DNA of 7,603 bases, taken from NCBI GenBank assembly GCA_964493945.1, contig CAZBQG010000225.1, positions 1 through 7,603 on the forward strand, in the 5' to 3' direction. The notes beneath the pieces are model-generated. The model searched no databases, had not been told where the DNA came from, and saw only the letters and a program-made list of their open reading frames with translations. This stretch comes from CAZBQG01 sp964493945. GTDB lineage: Bacteria; Pseudomonadota; Alphaproteobacteria; Rhodospirillales; UBA2165. Positions 1-6,541 of this stretch are shown piece by piece. The stretch's first letter is position 1. Every line of letters begins with the position of its first letter. A program made the position numbers and the translations under genes.

Positions 1-80
1 TCGGGAATAGCGATGAGGGCGTGGCGGATGATCTCCACGGTGATGGGATCCTCTTCCGGCAACGCTGGCGCTTTAACCAT
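1..80 (-). CDS. hyuB: HyuB-like hydantoinase/oxoprolinase subunit B, N-terminal fragment
   Basis: Reading the minus strand from the ATG at 80-78 gives 26 codons up to the window edge, beginning MVKAPALPEEDPITVEIIRH and continuing ALIAIP. The 'DPITVEIIRHAL' segment is the characteristic opening of hydantoinase B/oxoprolinase subunits, where an Asp-Pro-(Val/Ile)-Thr-x-Glu-(Val/Ile)-(Ile/Leu)-Arg-x-Ala/Gly-Leu block begins the conserved domain. The ATG lies inside the end of hyuA and the two frames overlap by 8 bases, which suggests translational coupling. A GAGG Shine-Dalgarno-like sequence lies about 9 bases upstream, within hyuA. HyuB normally partners HyuA in a heteromeric enzyme. The rest of the gene is outside the window, so substrate and integrity cannot be judged. 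The identification rests on a short peptide but is supported by gene order. Confidence 0.85.
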   Translation of the reverse strand, partial: MVKAPALPEEDPITVEIIRHALIAIP

Positions 81-2148
81 GACTGGCAACCTCACCGTCA
101 GTGCCAATCAGGATTTTTATCTCGCTCAATTTGCCGATTTCGAAACTGTCCCCCGGCCCAATTAGGGTGGTGGAGCCATATTCCTCAATAACCGCCGGGC
201 CAGCGGAGGAAAATCCAGAAATTAGATACTCCCGTTGGAAAACACTTGCTGAAAGCTCGCCGTGGGGCGGATCGAAATAAACCAAACGTATTTTTAGATC
301 CTTATCGCTAGGCTTAACCCCCTGAAGCAGTTTTTCCAGGGCCGGACGCCCCGTGGGGGCCGCGCCAACGCCATGAAATCCCACAAGTTCAATGGGAATG
401 GAACTTTGGGCGTGGCCATAACGGAGCCGATAGAGATCTTCGTAGGCTTGCTTTAATTCCCCTGCCGTCATTTTTTCATTAACAGGGGTTCTCACCGAAT
501 GCACTTGGCCGCGATAACGAAGTTCAGCATAACACTCAAACTTCACCTCCCGGCTGCCGGTCTCATCCTCCAATTTTTGTTTGGCCCGAAGTTTTGCCTG
601 AACAAACCAGGCCTCCATTTCATCCATGGATTCCTTATTAAGCTCGCCCAAATAGGTTTCACTCTCATCCATGCGTGCATCGGCCAATAACATGCCTACG
701 GCGGCGAAGTTTCCAGGCTCCGGCGGAATAATGACCTGAGGAATATGCAATTCCCGGGCAATCTGTACGGCATGGAGCGGACCAGCACCCCCGTAGGCGA
801 TGAGGGTAAAGTCTCTTGTGTCATAACCTCGCTCAAGCGAGATATTTTTTACCGCATTGGCCATGGTCAGATTGGCGATGGACAAAATACCGCCGGCCGC
901 CTGTTGCAAACCGGCCTCACCTTTCAAACCCAGGGGAAAGCCGACTTTCTCACCCACAGCCTTTTCCGCCGCCGCCCCATTCAGAGGCATTTCCCCGCCC
1001 AGAAATGCGTGGGCATCCAGCCGGCCCAGCACCAGATTGGCATCTGTTACCGTTGGCTCCAGTCCCCCCTTGCCATAACAGGCCGGACCCGGTTCCGATC
1101 CGGCGCTACGGGGCCCCACATTGAGGCGCTGCTGCTCGTCCAGCCAGGCGATGGAGCCACCGCCCGCCCCCACCTCGACGATATCCACGCAAGCCGCGCG
1201 GACGGGAAATCCATGGGCATAACCGCCCACATAATATACCGGTGTGACATGGAATTTTCCTTGATCGATCAAGGCGCATTTCGCCGTGGTCCCTCCCATA
1301 TCGAAGGAAATGGCCTTGTCCAGACCCAGTTCATCGGCCAGTGCGGCGGCACCGATGCAGCCCCCCACCGGGCCCGATTCCAATAGGGCCACGGGGCGGG
1401 CCATGGCTCGCTCCGCCGACAGCAAGCCGCCGTTGGACCCCATTAGGGTCAGGCTGGCCCGGGCCCCGCCGGCGCTCAACCGGTCACCCAATTTGGCCAC
1501 ATAACCACCCAGTTGGGGACCCACATAGGCATTGGCCGCGACCGTCGAGACGCGTTCGAATTCATACCATTCCCGCGACAAATCACTACCCGTGATAATA
1601 AATATATCTTTAAATTTTTCCCGTAAAAATTCTTCTGCCGCCTGCTCATGGCCGGGCGCGTTATAAGCATTGAGAAAGGAAATACCCACCGCCTCAATGC
1701 CCTCAGCCTTAATCCGGGCCGCCAAATTTTCCAGGCCTTCCAAATCCAAAGCCTGAAGCTCCCTGCCGTCCGCATCCATTCGGCAGGCGACTTCGAAACG
1801 CAACTCCCTGGGAATCAGTGGCGGATCGCGTCGATAGGACAGATCGAATGGCACGGCCCGGTTGCCCCGGCCGATTTCCAAGAGATCGCGGAAACCTTCA
1901 TTGGTGATCAGGGCGGCCCGGGCGCCACGGCGTTGCAGAAGCGCATTGATAACCAAGGTGGTGCCATGTTTGACCAGCCCGATCTCGGGTAAAGGCAGAT
2001 CTGCTTTTTCCAGGCAATGAAACACACCGTCGGTCAGATCGCCATAGGTGGTCGGGCTTTTGGTATAGGCGATGTGCCCACTTTCGGGATCATAGGCGGC
2101 CAGATCGGTGAAGGTGCCGCCCGTATCGACGGCGATGGTCCTGCTCAT
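73..2148 (-). CDS. hyuA: HyuA-like hydantoinase/5-oxoprolinase subunit A (ATP-dependent)
   Basis: A 691-residue protein, the usual length for HyuA/acetone carboxylase-type subunits (about 680-720). Visible motifs in order: the N-terminal ASKHA phosphate-binding loop DTGGTFTD (8-15); the KHGTTLVINALL block (60-71); GSNGGLLS (237-244); SGPVGGCIGAA (258-268); the second nucleotide-binding loop SFDMGGTTAK (281-290); VGAGGGSIA (326-334); GPRSAGSEPGPACYGKGG (345-362) with PTVTDANL (365-372); YGGAGPLHA (452-460); and the C-terminal PAVIEEYGSTTLIGPG (651-666). These cover the Hydant_A_N, Hydantoinase_A and C-terminal regions. The family couples ATP hydrolysis to cleavage of cyclic amides (hydantoins, 5-oxoproline) or to carboxylation of ketones. 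It is cytoplasmic and works with HyuB, whose start overlaps this stop. I chose ATG 2148 because the motif-bearing N-terminus begins there and an AGGG lies 8 bases upstream. A TTG at 2193 would add 15 unsupported residues. Substrate is unknown. The stretch at 1590-1635 is strikingly AT-rich, with TTA and ATA codons. Confidence 0.93.
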   Translation of the reverse strand: MSRTIAVDTGGTFTDLAAYDPESGHIAYTKSPTTYGDLTDGVFHCLEKADLPLPEIGLVKHGTTLVINALLQRRGARAALITNEGFRDLLEIGRGNRAVPFDLSYRRDPPLIPRELRFEVACRMDADGRELQALDLEGLENLAARIKAEGIEAVGISFLNAYNAPGHEQAAEEFLREKFKDIFIITGSDLSREWYEFERVSTVAANAYVGPQLGGYVAKLGDRLSAGGARASLTLMGSNGGLLSAERAMARPVALLESGPVGGCIGAAALADELGLDKAISFDMGGTTAKCALIDQGKFHVTPVYYVGGYAHGFPVRAACVDIVEVGAGGGSIAWLDEQQRLNVGPRSAGSEPGPACYGKGGLEPTVTDANLVLGRLDAHAFLGGEMPLNGAAAEKAVGEKVGFPLGLKGEAGLQQAAGGILSIANLTMANAVKNISLERGYDTRDFTLIAYGGAGPLHAVQIARELHIPQVIIPPEPGNFAAVGMLLADARMDESETYLGELNKESMDEMEAWFVQAKLRAKQKLEDETGSREVKFECYAELRYRGQVHSVRTPVNEKMTAGELKQAYEDLYRLRYGHAQSSIPIELVGFHGVGAAPTGRPALEKLLQGVKPSDKDLKIRLVYFDPPHGELSASVFQREYLISGFSSAGPAVIEEYGSTTLIGPGDSFEIGKLSEIKILIGTDGEVASHG

Positions 2149-2318
2149 GGTTGGTGCCCTGTATCCCTGTTTTCTGTCCCTATTTTCTCCCAAGCCGGGC
2201 GCCGCAACAAGCCTCCCCTGGCCTCCCGGCGGAATTTATGGCGAGAGCTTTACGATTTGTTAAGGGCTGGGGGCGATTGTTCACTCAAATAAAACGAAAG
2301 CGTGAAAACCGGTACATA
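2149..2318. other. Divergent intergenic region between hyuA and the SPOR lipoprotein gene
   Basis: About 170 bases separate the hyuA start (minus) from the lipoprotein start (plus), so promoters for both genes should lie here. I searched by eye for -35/-10 pairs and found TTGTTA at 2257-2262 but no acceptable -10 box 16-18 bases downstream on the plus strand. No convincing operator palindrome was seen. An in-frame ATG at 2238 and a TTG at 2277 could extend the lipoprotein gene upstream, but they would put 42-55 residues before the lipobox Cys. Confidence 0.5.
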
Positions 2319-3077
2319 TTGCTCTGGGGAGTTAAGATCATCACACGTTTATATTTCGCGTCTGCCGCCGCCCTTGGCCTGCCTTTGGTGCTAGGAGCCT
2401 GCGGCCTCCCTCTGGGGGTCCAGATCGCCTCTTTCGTCGCCGACGGCATTTCAATCGTGGCCACCGATAAGACCCTGGGCGATCATGGATTGTCCATGGT
2501 TGCCCAGAAAGATTGCGCCCTATGGCGTGGCCTGAAGGGCGACGAGATATGCCGCACCGCCGAGCCCGATATTTTCCTGGCCAAATCGGGCAAGGCGCTG
2601 GTTGAAACTGAGACGGCAGAGGCCCAGGCAGAGCTGGGAGATGAAGAGCTGGCCGCCATGGATCTGGCAGCGGGCGCGGAAGATCAGCCAACCGCACCAG
2701 CCCCAGCCCCGGCCATCACCGCACCGGTCAAAACCGTTGCCGTTGCCGCTTTGACCCGGCCGGTCCAACCCGACCTGCCGCCGGTGACGTCACGGGCCGC
2801 GCCCGCCCGGACCGGAGGCGGCATTTTCTATGTGATCGCCAGCTACCGCAAAATCGACCGGGCCCGCCACATGGCGCAGCGCCAGCCCGGCCTGGGTGCT
2901 AAAATCCTAACCGGCAACGTCAAAGGGCGCCCCGTCTACCGTGTCGCCATCGGCCCGGTGGCCAAGACCCTGCGCCGCCGGACGCGCAAACGCCTGGCCA
3001 AGGCCGGTTTTTCGGACGCCTGGAAACTGGCCCTGAAAAAACCTAGATTGGCTCTGGAGGTGGCGTCGCTCCGCTAG
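2319..3077 (+). CDS. SPOR-domain lipoprotein, probable peptidoglycan-binding protein
   Basis: The protein has a lipoprotein signal peptide: a short basic segment (KIITR), a hydrophobic core (FASAAALGLPLVLGAC) and a lipobox LGAC, with the lipidated Cys encoded at 2400-2402. Then comes a conserved-looking segment (ASFVADGISIVATDKTLGDH...DCALWRGLKGDEIC, about 33-75 from the TTG start) that I associate from memory with alphaproteobacterial lipoproteins. An Ala/Pro-rich linker follows (about 120-165), then a C-terminal SPOR-like domain (about 168-225) with FYVIASYRKIDRARHMAQ and YRVAIGPV, matching the family's 'yyVQvGSF...YRVrvGPf' pattern. SPOR domains bind denuded septal glycan, so a periplasmic, envelope-anchored cell-wall role is likely. 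The start is uncertain. TTG 2319 is the nearest conventional in-frame start but has no clear ribosome site. A strong GGGGAG at 2326-2331 instead points to ATC 2337 or 2340. ATG 2238 would give an overlong signal. It converges on the RdhA-like gene with 11 bases between stops. Confidence 0.85.
   Translation: MLWGVKIITRLYFASAAALGLPLVLGACGLPLGVQIASFVADGISIVATDKTLGDHGLSMVAQKDCALWRGLKGDEICRTAEPDIFLAKSGKALVETETAEAQAELGDEELAAMDLAAGAEDQPTAPAPAPAITAPVKTVAVAALTRPVQPDLPPVTSRAAPARTGGGIFYVIASYRKIDRARHMAQRQPGLGAKILTGNVKGRPVYRVAIGPVAKTLRRRTRKRLAKAGFSDAWKLALKKPRLALEVASLR
2326..2331 (+). promoter_or_regulatory. Shine-Dalgarno sequence pointing to an ATC start for the SPOR lipoprotein
   Basis: GGGGAG lies 5 bases before ATC 2337 and 8 bases before ATC 2340, both in frame with the lipoprotein. 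Starting there would give a textbook lipoprotein signal of 20-21 residues ahead of the lipobox Cys. There is no ATG, GTG or TTG in frame at the right distance after this site. It could be the true ribosome site for a rare AUC start, or a chance G-rich stretch. Confidence 0.4.
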
Positions 3078-3088
3078 GCCAACCTGCC

Positions 3089-4120
3089 CTAATCGCGGAT
3101 ATCGCCGTAATTGGCGGTCCTCAGGGGCCGGGCCTCGCCCATCCACTCCATTTCCCGGTCCTCGGGCGTCAGGGCGGATGCCTTTTCGTCGAACTCTTCC
3201 AGCTTTAAATCGCCCTTCTCGTTGATCAGTTTGAGCATGCCCGCCGCGTCCTTGGCTTCGCGGATGTTCTTGGCAACGGCCTTGTACTCCTGCTTCTGAC
3301 CCGCCCGCGCATTCATGGGACAAACGGACAGGCATATCTTGCAACCATACATGCGCAAAAAATGGGGATGGCAGTTGGGCGTATTCACCCGCCAGCGCAC
3401 CATGCCGTCCAAATCCGCCTTCTGTGGAAGGATAGCTTCACCGGGACAAAATCGCGTGCAGATGTCGCAACTGGCGCAGATTTCATCGATGCCGAAATCC
3501 TTCGGCCCGTCGGCCACCAGGGGCATGTCTGTAGACACCGCCGAGATACGGATGCCCGATCCCAGATCGGGGGAAATCAAACTGCCATGCTTGCCCAGTT
3601 CCCCAAGCCCCGCCAGTTGCGCAAAAGCCGGCAGCAACAGCTCGCCCCGGTTGGCCTGCACCCTGGCATCATAGCCATAGGCGCTGACGCGCATGGCCAG
3701 GCGTGTCGCCAGCTCATCCAGCAGGAAATAAGTCTTGTGCACATCTTCTTGGGATTTGGGCCCGATATCGATCATGGCGTCGAAGGCCATGGGCATGAGA
3801 AAGACGATAACCGATTTATGGTCCAGCTCGTCGGACCCGGTGAAGGTAAGGTTGGGATCGAACTCCGCGATGCCCACCCGGGCGGCGCCCAGATCCAGGG
3901 CCATCTGCTTGATTTCTTCGCTCAGCGCCGCGAAATCCTTGATCTCGGCACGGTTGGGATTGGCCGGCGGATGGCGCTGGGGCGCGATGATGTTCATATT
4001 CATATAGGCCCACCATTTGGCCTCGTCGGGATAACGCTGGCCGAATATCTTTTGCAGCGGGGTTTGTCCCTGGGGCGTGCGCGGAACCTGTTTCGCCCGG
4101 CTGGCATCGACTAAGGCCAT
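3089..4120 (-). CDS. Reductive dehalogenase-like 2x[4Fe-4S] protein (cytoplasmic, RdhA/QueG superfamily)
   Basis: A 343-residue protein. Two iron-sulfur cluster motifs are intact: C215-x2-C218-x2-C221-x3-C225-P, and C250 followed by C260-x2-C263-x3-C267-P. Before them lies AGLGELGKHG (170-179), then LISPDLGSGIRISAVSTDMPL (181-201) and FG (209-210). This order and wording match the corrinoid-binding and ferredoxin region of RdhA proteins ('AGLGExGR.G..ItPe.G.R...v.TDlPL...FG...C..C..C...CP'). The region is related to epoxyqueuosine reductase QueG, but the Asp-containing block before AGLGW in QueG is replaced here by NRGELLLP (157-164), which argues against QueG. There is no twin-arginine signal, membrane anchor or adjacent rdhB, so it is probably cytoplasmic and not respiratory. 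Unlike the NpRdhA type, it has no fused ferredoxin-reductase domain. The ATG at 4120 is supported by GAGGAG 8 bases upstream. It sits 70 bases after the MFS gene and may be co-transcribed with it. Cobalamin dependence and dehalogenation are inferred from the family, not shown. Confidence 0.82.
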   Translation of the reverse strand: MALVDASRAKQVPRTPQGQTPLQKIFGQRYPDEAKWWAYMNMNIIAPQRHPPANPNRAEIKDFAALSEEIKQMALDLGAARVGIAEFDPNLTFTGSDELDHKSVIVFLMPMAFDAMIDIGPKSQEDVHKTYFLLDELATRLAMRVSAYGYDARVQANRGELLLPAFAQLAGLGELGKHGSLISPDLGSGIRISAVSTDMPLVADGPKDFGIDEICASCDICTRFCPGEAILPQKADLDGMVRWRVNTPNCHPHFLRMYGCKICLSVCPMNARAGQKQEYKAVAKNIREAKDAAGMLKLINEKGDLKLEEFDEKASALTPEDREMEWMGEARPLRTANYGDIRD

Positions 4121-4190
4121 GATCTTATCTCCTCAACTCTGGTGGCTGGCTGAATTGCCGGGGGTATCTTGGTGCCTTTCCGGTGCCGCT

Positions 4191-5447
4191 TCAACCGTCT
4201 TTCTCCTTGGGCTCCCCTTCCAGTTCGCCTCTTCGCCGGATCACGGCGGGCGCCGAGAGCAACAAAACCAGTATGCCCATGCCCGCCGCCGCGGCCAGGG
4301 GCGCCTGCACACCAAAATGGGATCCTGCGATACCGATGGTCAGGGCACCCAGCGCCGGAAGGCCATAATTGACTGTTGAATCCAGGGCCATCACGCGACC
4401 CCTGAGAGCCGGATCAACAGCCATCTGGATCAAACTGGTGGCACAGGCCGCAGCCACCACCATGCTGGCGCCGGTAACGTAGAGTGCCACCAATGCCAAC
4501 CAGAATATATCCGATAAGGCGAAAACCATGAGCCCGCAAAGGGCGCCGGTCAATCCGATCAGCTGAACCCGGACCAGCCCCTGCGTACGCCCACGCCAGG
4601 CAAACCATAGACCGCCCGACATGGCCCCACCGCCCGACGCCGTGGCCAGGAAGGCAAGCCCATCCCTGCCCATGCCATGGACCAGTTCGGCGACGCCGGC
4701 CAGCATCTCCAGATAAGGCTGAATGAACAAGGCGATGATCCCGACCATAAGGATCATCATGCGGATGCCGCCATGGTGGATCGTATAGGAAAAGCCCACC
4801 ACCAGATCATTCAGCAGACCTACCCGGCGCTCCATCCCTGGCAGTTTGGGCGCCAGTTTGAGAAACGGCAGCGACAGAACAGCGATCACCCCACCCACGG
4901 TGAAATATAGGACCGCCGCCTCCACACCCAGCGTGGCAACCAGGGCACCGCCCAAGGCGGGGCCAGTAAAATTTGCACCATGATAAGTAGCGCTGTTCAC
5001 CCCGATCGCCGAGGGCAGGACTTCACGCGGCACCAGGGCCGGCACCAAGGCGTTGCGCGACGGAATGGAAAATGCCCGTCCCACCCCGCCGGCCAACGTC
5101 AGCGCGAAGAGCAACTCGATGGTCAGGCTATCGGTCAGAAGCAAAATGAGGAGTCCGAAGCCGGCTGCCGTATTGACCGTTATGGACCACATCAGCTGTC
5201 CCCGGTGGCCCCAGCGGTCGGCCGTCACGCCGCCAAGGGAACTTAGCAACAAAACGGGCACCATGGTCCCCGCCCCCATGACGCCCAGCCAGATGGTGGA
5301 TTTGCTCAATTCCCAGGTCAGCCAGGCGACGACGATACGGTAGACCCAGGCGCCCAGCGTCAGGTTCAGATGTCCCCACCAATAGATCTTGTAATTGCGG
5401 CTGGTAAAGGCGCGCCCGATGCCGCCCAGTAGGGGAGATGAGCTCAT
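4191..5447 (-). CDS. MFS transporter, MFS_3/EntS-like family
   Basis: A 418-residue, strongly hydrophobic inner-membrane protein, of the length and hydrophobic pattern expected for a 12-helix major facilitator. Family marks are visible: motif A between helices 2 and 3 as GVTADRWGHRG (73-83); RAFSIPSRNALVPALVP (124-140), the counterpart of the 'FDNPARQALVPDLVP' segment of EntS-like exporters; NFTGPALGGALVA (159-171); and ALRGRVMALDSTVNYGLPALG (347-367), the second-half repeat. The central loop ends near MERRVGLLNDLVVGF (205-219), and the charged tail is cytoplasmic. Proton-coupled export of a small molecule is typical of this subfamily, but the substrate is unknown. The gene begins only 10 bases after the stop of the enolase-superfamily gene, with an ACGGA ribosome-site-like sequence in that gap, so the two are almost certainly one operon. 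It may export a product, or import a substrate, of the neighbouring enzymes. Confidence 0.9.
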   Translation of the reverse strand: MSSSPLLGGIGRAFTSRNYKIYWWGHLNLTLGAWVYRIVVAWLTWELSKSTIWLGVMGAGTMVPVLLLSSLGGVTADRWGHRGQLMWSITVNTAAGFGLLILLLTDSLTIELLFALTLAGGVGRAFSIPSRNALVPALVPREVLPSAIGVNSATYHGANFTGPALGGALVATLGVEAAVLYFTVGGVIAVLSLPFLKLAPKLPGMERRVGLLNDLVVGFSYTIHHGGIRMMILMVGIIALFIQPYLEMLAGVAELVHGMGRDGLAFLATASGGGAMSGGLWFAWRGRTQGLVRVQLIGLTGALCGLMVFALSDIFWLALVALYVTGASMVVAAACATSLIQMAVDPALRGRVMALDSTVNYGLPALGALTIGIAGSHFGVQAPLAAAAGMGILVLLLSAPAVIRRRGELEGEPKEKDG

Positions 5448-5457
5448 ACGCGTTCCG

Positions 5458-6483
5458 TCATTGTTTGGGCGGATTGGGCACGGCGGCGGAGAAATGAGCG
5501 TTCATCATGGTCGCCAGATGGCCATAAAAATTGTGCGGCGCCACATTCATTTCATGGGCCTCGGCGGCGGCGGCGATCTTCATGCTCTGCCACATGCCGT
5601 TCCACACCCCGTCGATGATGGCCACATCCATGGCGCGGGCGGCGAAAAAGGGCAAGAAGCGCCGAAGCCCGATAAATGTCTCGCAAGACGCGATGGGAAA
5701 GGGGCTGTGGGCGCGGATGTCGGAAAGGGCGTCGGAGGAATCGCAATCGATCTCGATCCAAAACATGTCCAGATCACCGATTTCCTTCAAGACCGCGTTA
5801 AAGCCCGCCGGCTTGGCGTTGAAATTAAGATCCAACAGCAAATCCATATCCGGCCCGGCGCCGGCGCGGAAGGCTTCCAGATGGGCCCGCAACTGGCGAA
5901 GCGTGGCCCGGTCCATATTCAGGTCCGGCTTGAAGGGGCGCGCGAAGCCCGGCCCATACATGGTGGGCGCATCGCCTTCGAACAAGATGACATTGGTCTT
6001 GAGCGCCCCGAATCCCTGCCCCCGCACCAGCGCGCCCAGGGCCGCCACATCATCCAGATTACGCACGGGGGGGCCGTAATGTTCGGGGCGCAATACCTGC
6101 CAGCTCGCGCAATGGGACCAATAGAGGCGCACCCGGTCGCGCACGGCACCCCCCAAAAGCTGATGGCAGGGAATACCCAATGTGCGGGCCTTGGCATCCA
6201 GAAGGGCGTTTTCGATAGCGCCGGCGGCCAGGGCCGTGACGCTTTGGCTGGCCACCCGCTTGGCGGCAAATAACTGGGCGAAAATGCGTTCATGACCCAT
6301 GGCGTCTTGCCCAATAATCATGTCGGCGAAGCGGGTAATGGCCAGGCTGATGCCCGGCGGGCCGAAGCTTTCATCATATTCGCTCCAGCCCACCACACCA
6401 TCCTCGGTGGTCAGCTTGACAAAGTAGTAATTACGCCAGCCCCCATCGCAGGACAGGGTCTCGATGGATTTGATTTTGGCCAT
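5458..6483 (-). CDS. Enolase-superfamily enzyme, mandelate racemase/muconate lactonizing-like, short C-terminus
   Basis: A 341-residue protein with the two-domain layout of the superfamily: an N-terminal capping domain (about 1-115) and a (beta/alpha)7-beta barrel. Metal ligands fit D218 (LLDLNFN), E244 (FWIEID) and E268 (ASCETF). The first Lys of the barrel KxK motif is K162 (ALKTN), but the second is Asn164. The C-terminal acid/base dyad appears as D291 (IIDGVWNG) and H317 (NVAPHNFYGH). Such enzymes take a proton from the carbon next to a carboxylate, held by Mg2+, then racemize or dehydrate. K162/N164 plus the Asp-His pair is mandelate-racemase-like, so a sugar-acid dehydratase is one reasonable guess. 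The protein ends 24 residues after H317 (...HFSAAVPNPPKQ). Relatives usually continue for about 40 more residues that complete the capping domain, so activity is uncertain. ATG 6483 is preceded by a G-rich ribosome site that lies inside a hairpin. First gene of the proposed enzyme/MFS/RdhA-like operon. Confidence 0.87.
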   Translation of the reverse strand: MAKIKSIETLSCDGGWRNYYFVKLTTEDGVVGWSEYDESFGPPGISLAITRFADMIIGQDAMGHERIFAQLFAAKRVASQSVTALAAGAIENALLDAKARTLGIPCHQLLGGAVRDRVRLYWSHCASWQVLRPEHYGPPVRNLDDVAALGALVRGQGFGALKTNVILFEGDAPTMYGPGFARPFKPDLNMDRATLRQLRAHLEAFRAGAGPDMDLLLDLNFNAKPAGFNAVLKEIGDLDMFWIEIDCDSSDALSDIRAHSPFPIASCETFIGLRRFLPFFAARAMDVAIIDGVWNGMWQSMKIAAAAEAHEMNVAPHNFYGHLATMMNAHFSAAVPNPPKQ

Positions 6484-6487
6484 GGGT

Positions 6488-6514
6488 CCCCCCGCAAAAT
6501 GTTCTTGCGGGGAG
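6488..6514 (-). promoter_or_regulatory. 5' leader hairpin covering the ribosome-binding site of the enolase-superfamily gene
   Basis: On the minus strand CTCCCCGCAA (6514-6505) can pair with TTGCGGGGGG (6497-6488) across a 7-base loop. The stem is 10 base pairs, including one G-U. Its 3' arm contains the whole G-tract that would act as the Shine-Dalgarno sequence, which ends 5 bases before ATG 6483. No T-run follows on this strand, so it does not read as an intrinsic terminator for the upstream regulator gene. Translational control by occlusion of the ribosome site is the natural reading but is inference. Confidence 0.5.
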
Positions 6515-6541
6515 TTTTACCATGGGGAGCGCCAAACCGCA

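Noticed and set aside
745..1386. Plus-strand open frame of 213 residues
   Set aside because: It is antisense to the conserved core of hyuA and has no coding features of its own.
3078..3088. Bidirectional terminator between the converging lipoprotein and RdhA-like genes
   Set aside because: Only 11 bases separate the stops and no inverted repeat or T-run is visible.
3362..4114. Plus-strand open frame of 250 residues
   Set aside because: It is fully antisense to the RdhA-like gene, whose eight-Cys motifs are decisive. No domain is visible in the plus-strand product.
3089..4120. Epoxyqueuosine reductase (QueG) as the identity of the iron-sulfur protein
   Set aside because: The cluster motifs are shared, but the Asp-containing QueG block before the AGLGW motif is absent and the ISPDLG...STDMPL wording fits RdhA better.
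4155..4190. Repeat GGTGCC-TTTCC-GGTGCC between the MFS and RdhA-like genes as a hairpin
   Set aside because: The two copies are direct, not inverted, so they cannot form a stem, and the repeat is short.
5395..6273. Long plus-strand open frame of 292 residues
   Set aside because: It lies antisense to the enolase-superfamily and MFS genes. Its product is His/Gly/Pro-rich with no recognisable domain, typical of an antisense shadow in GC-rich DNA.
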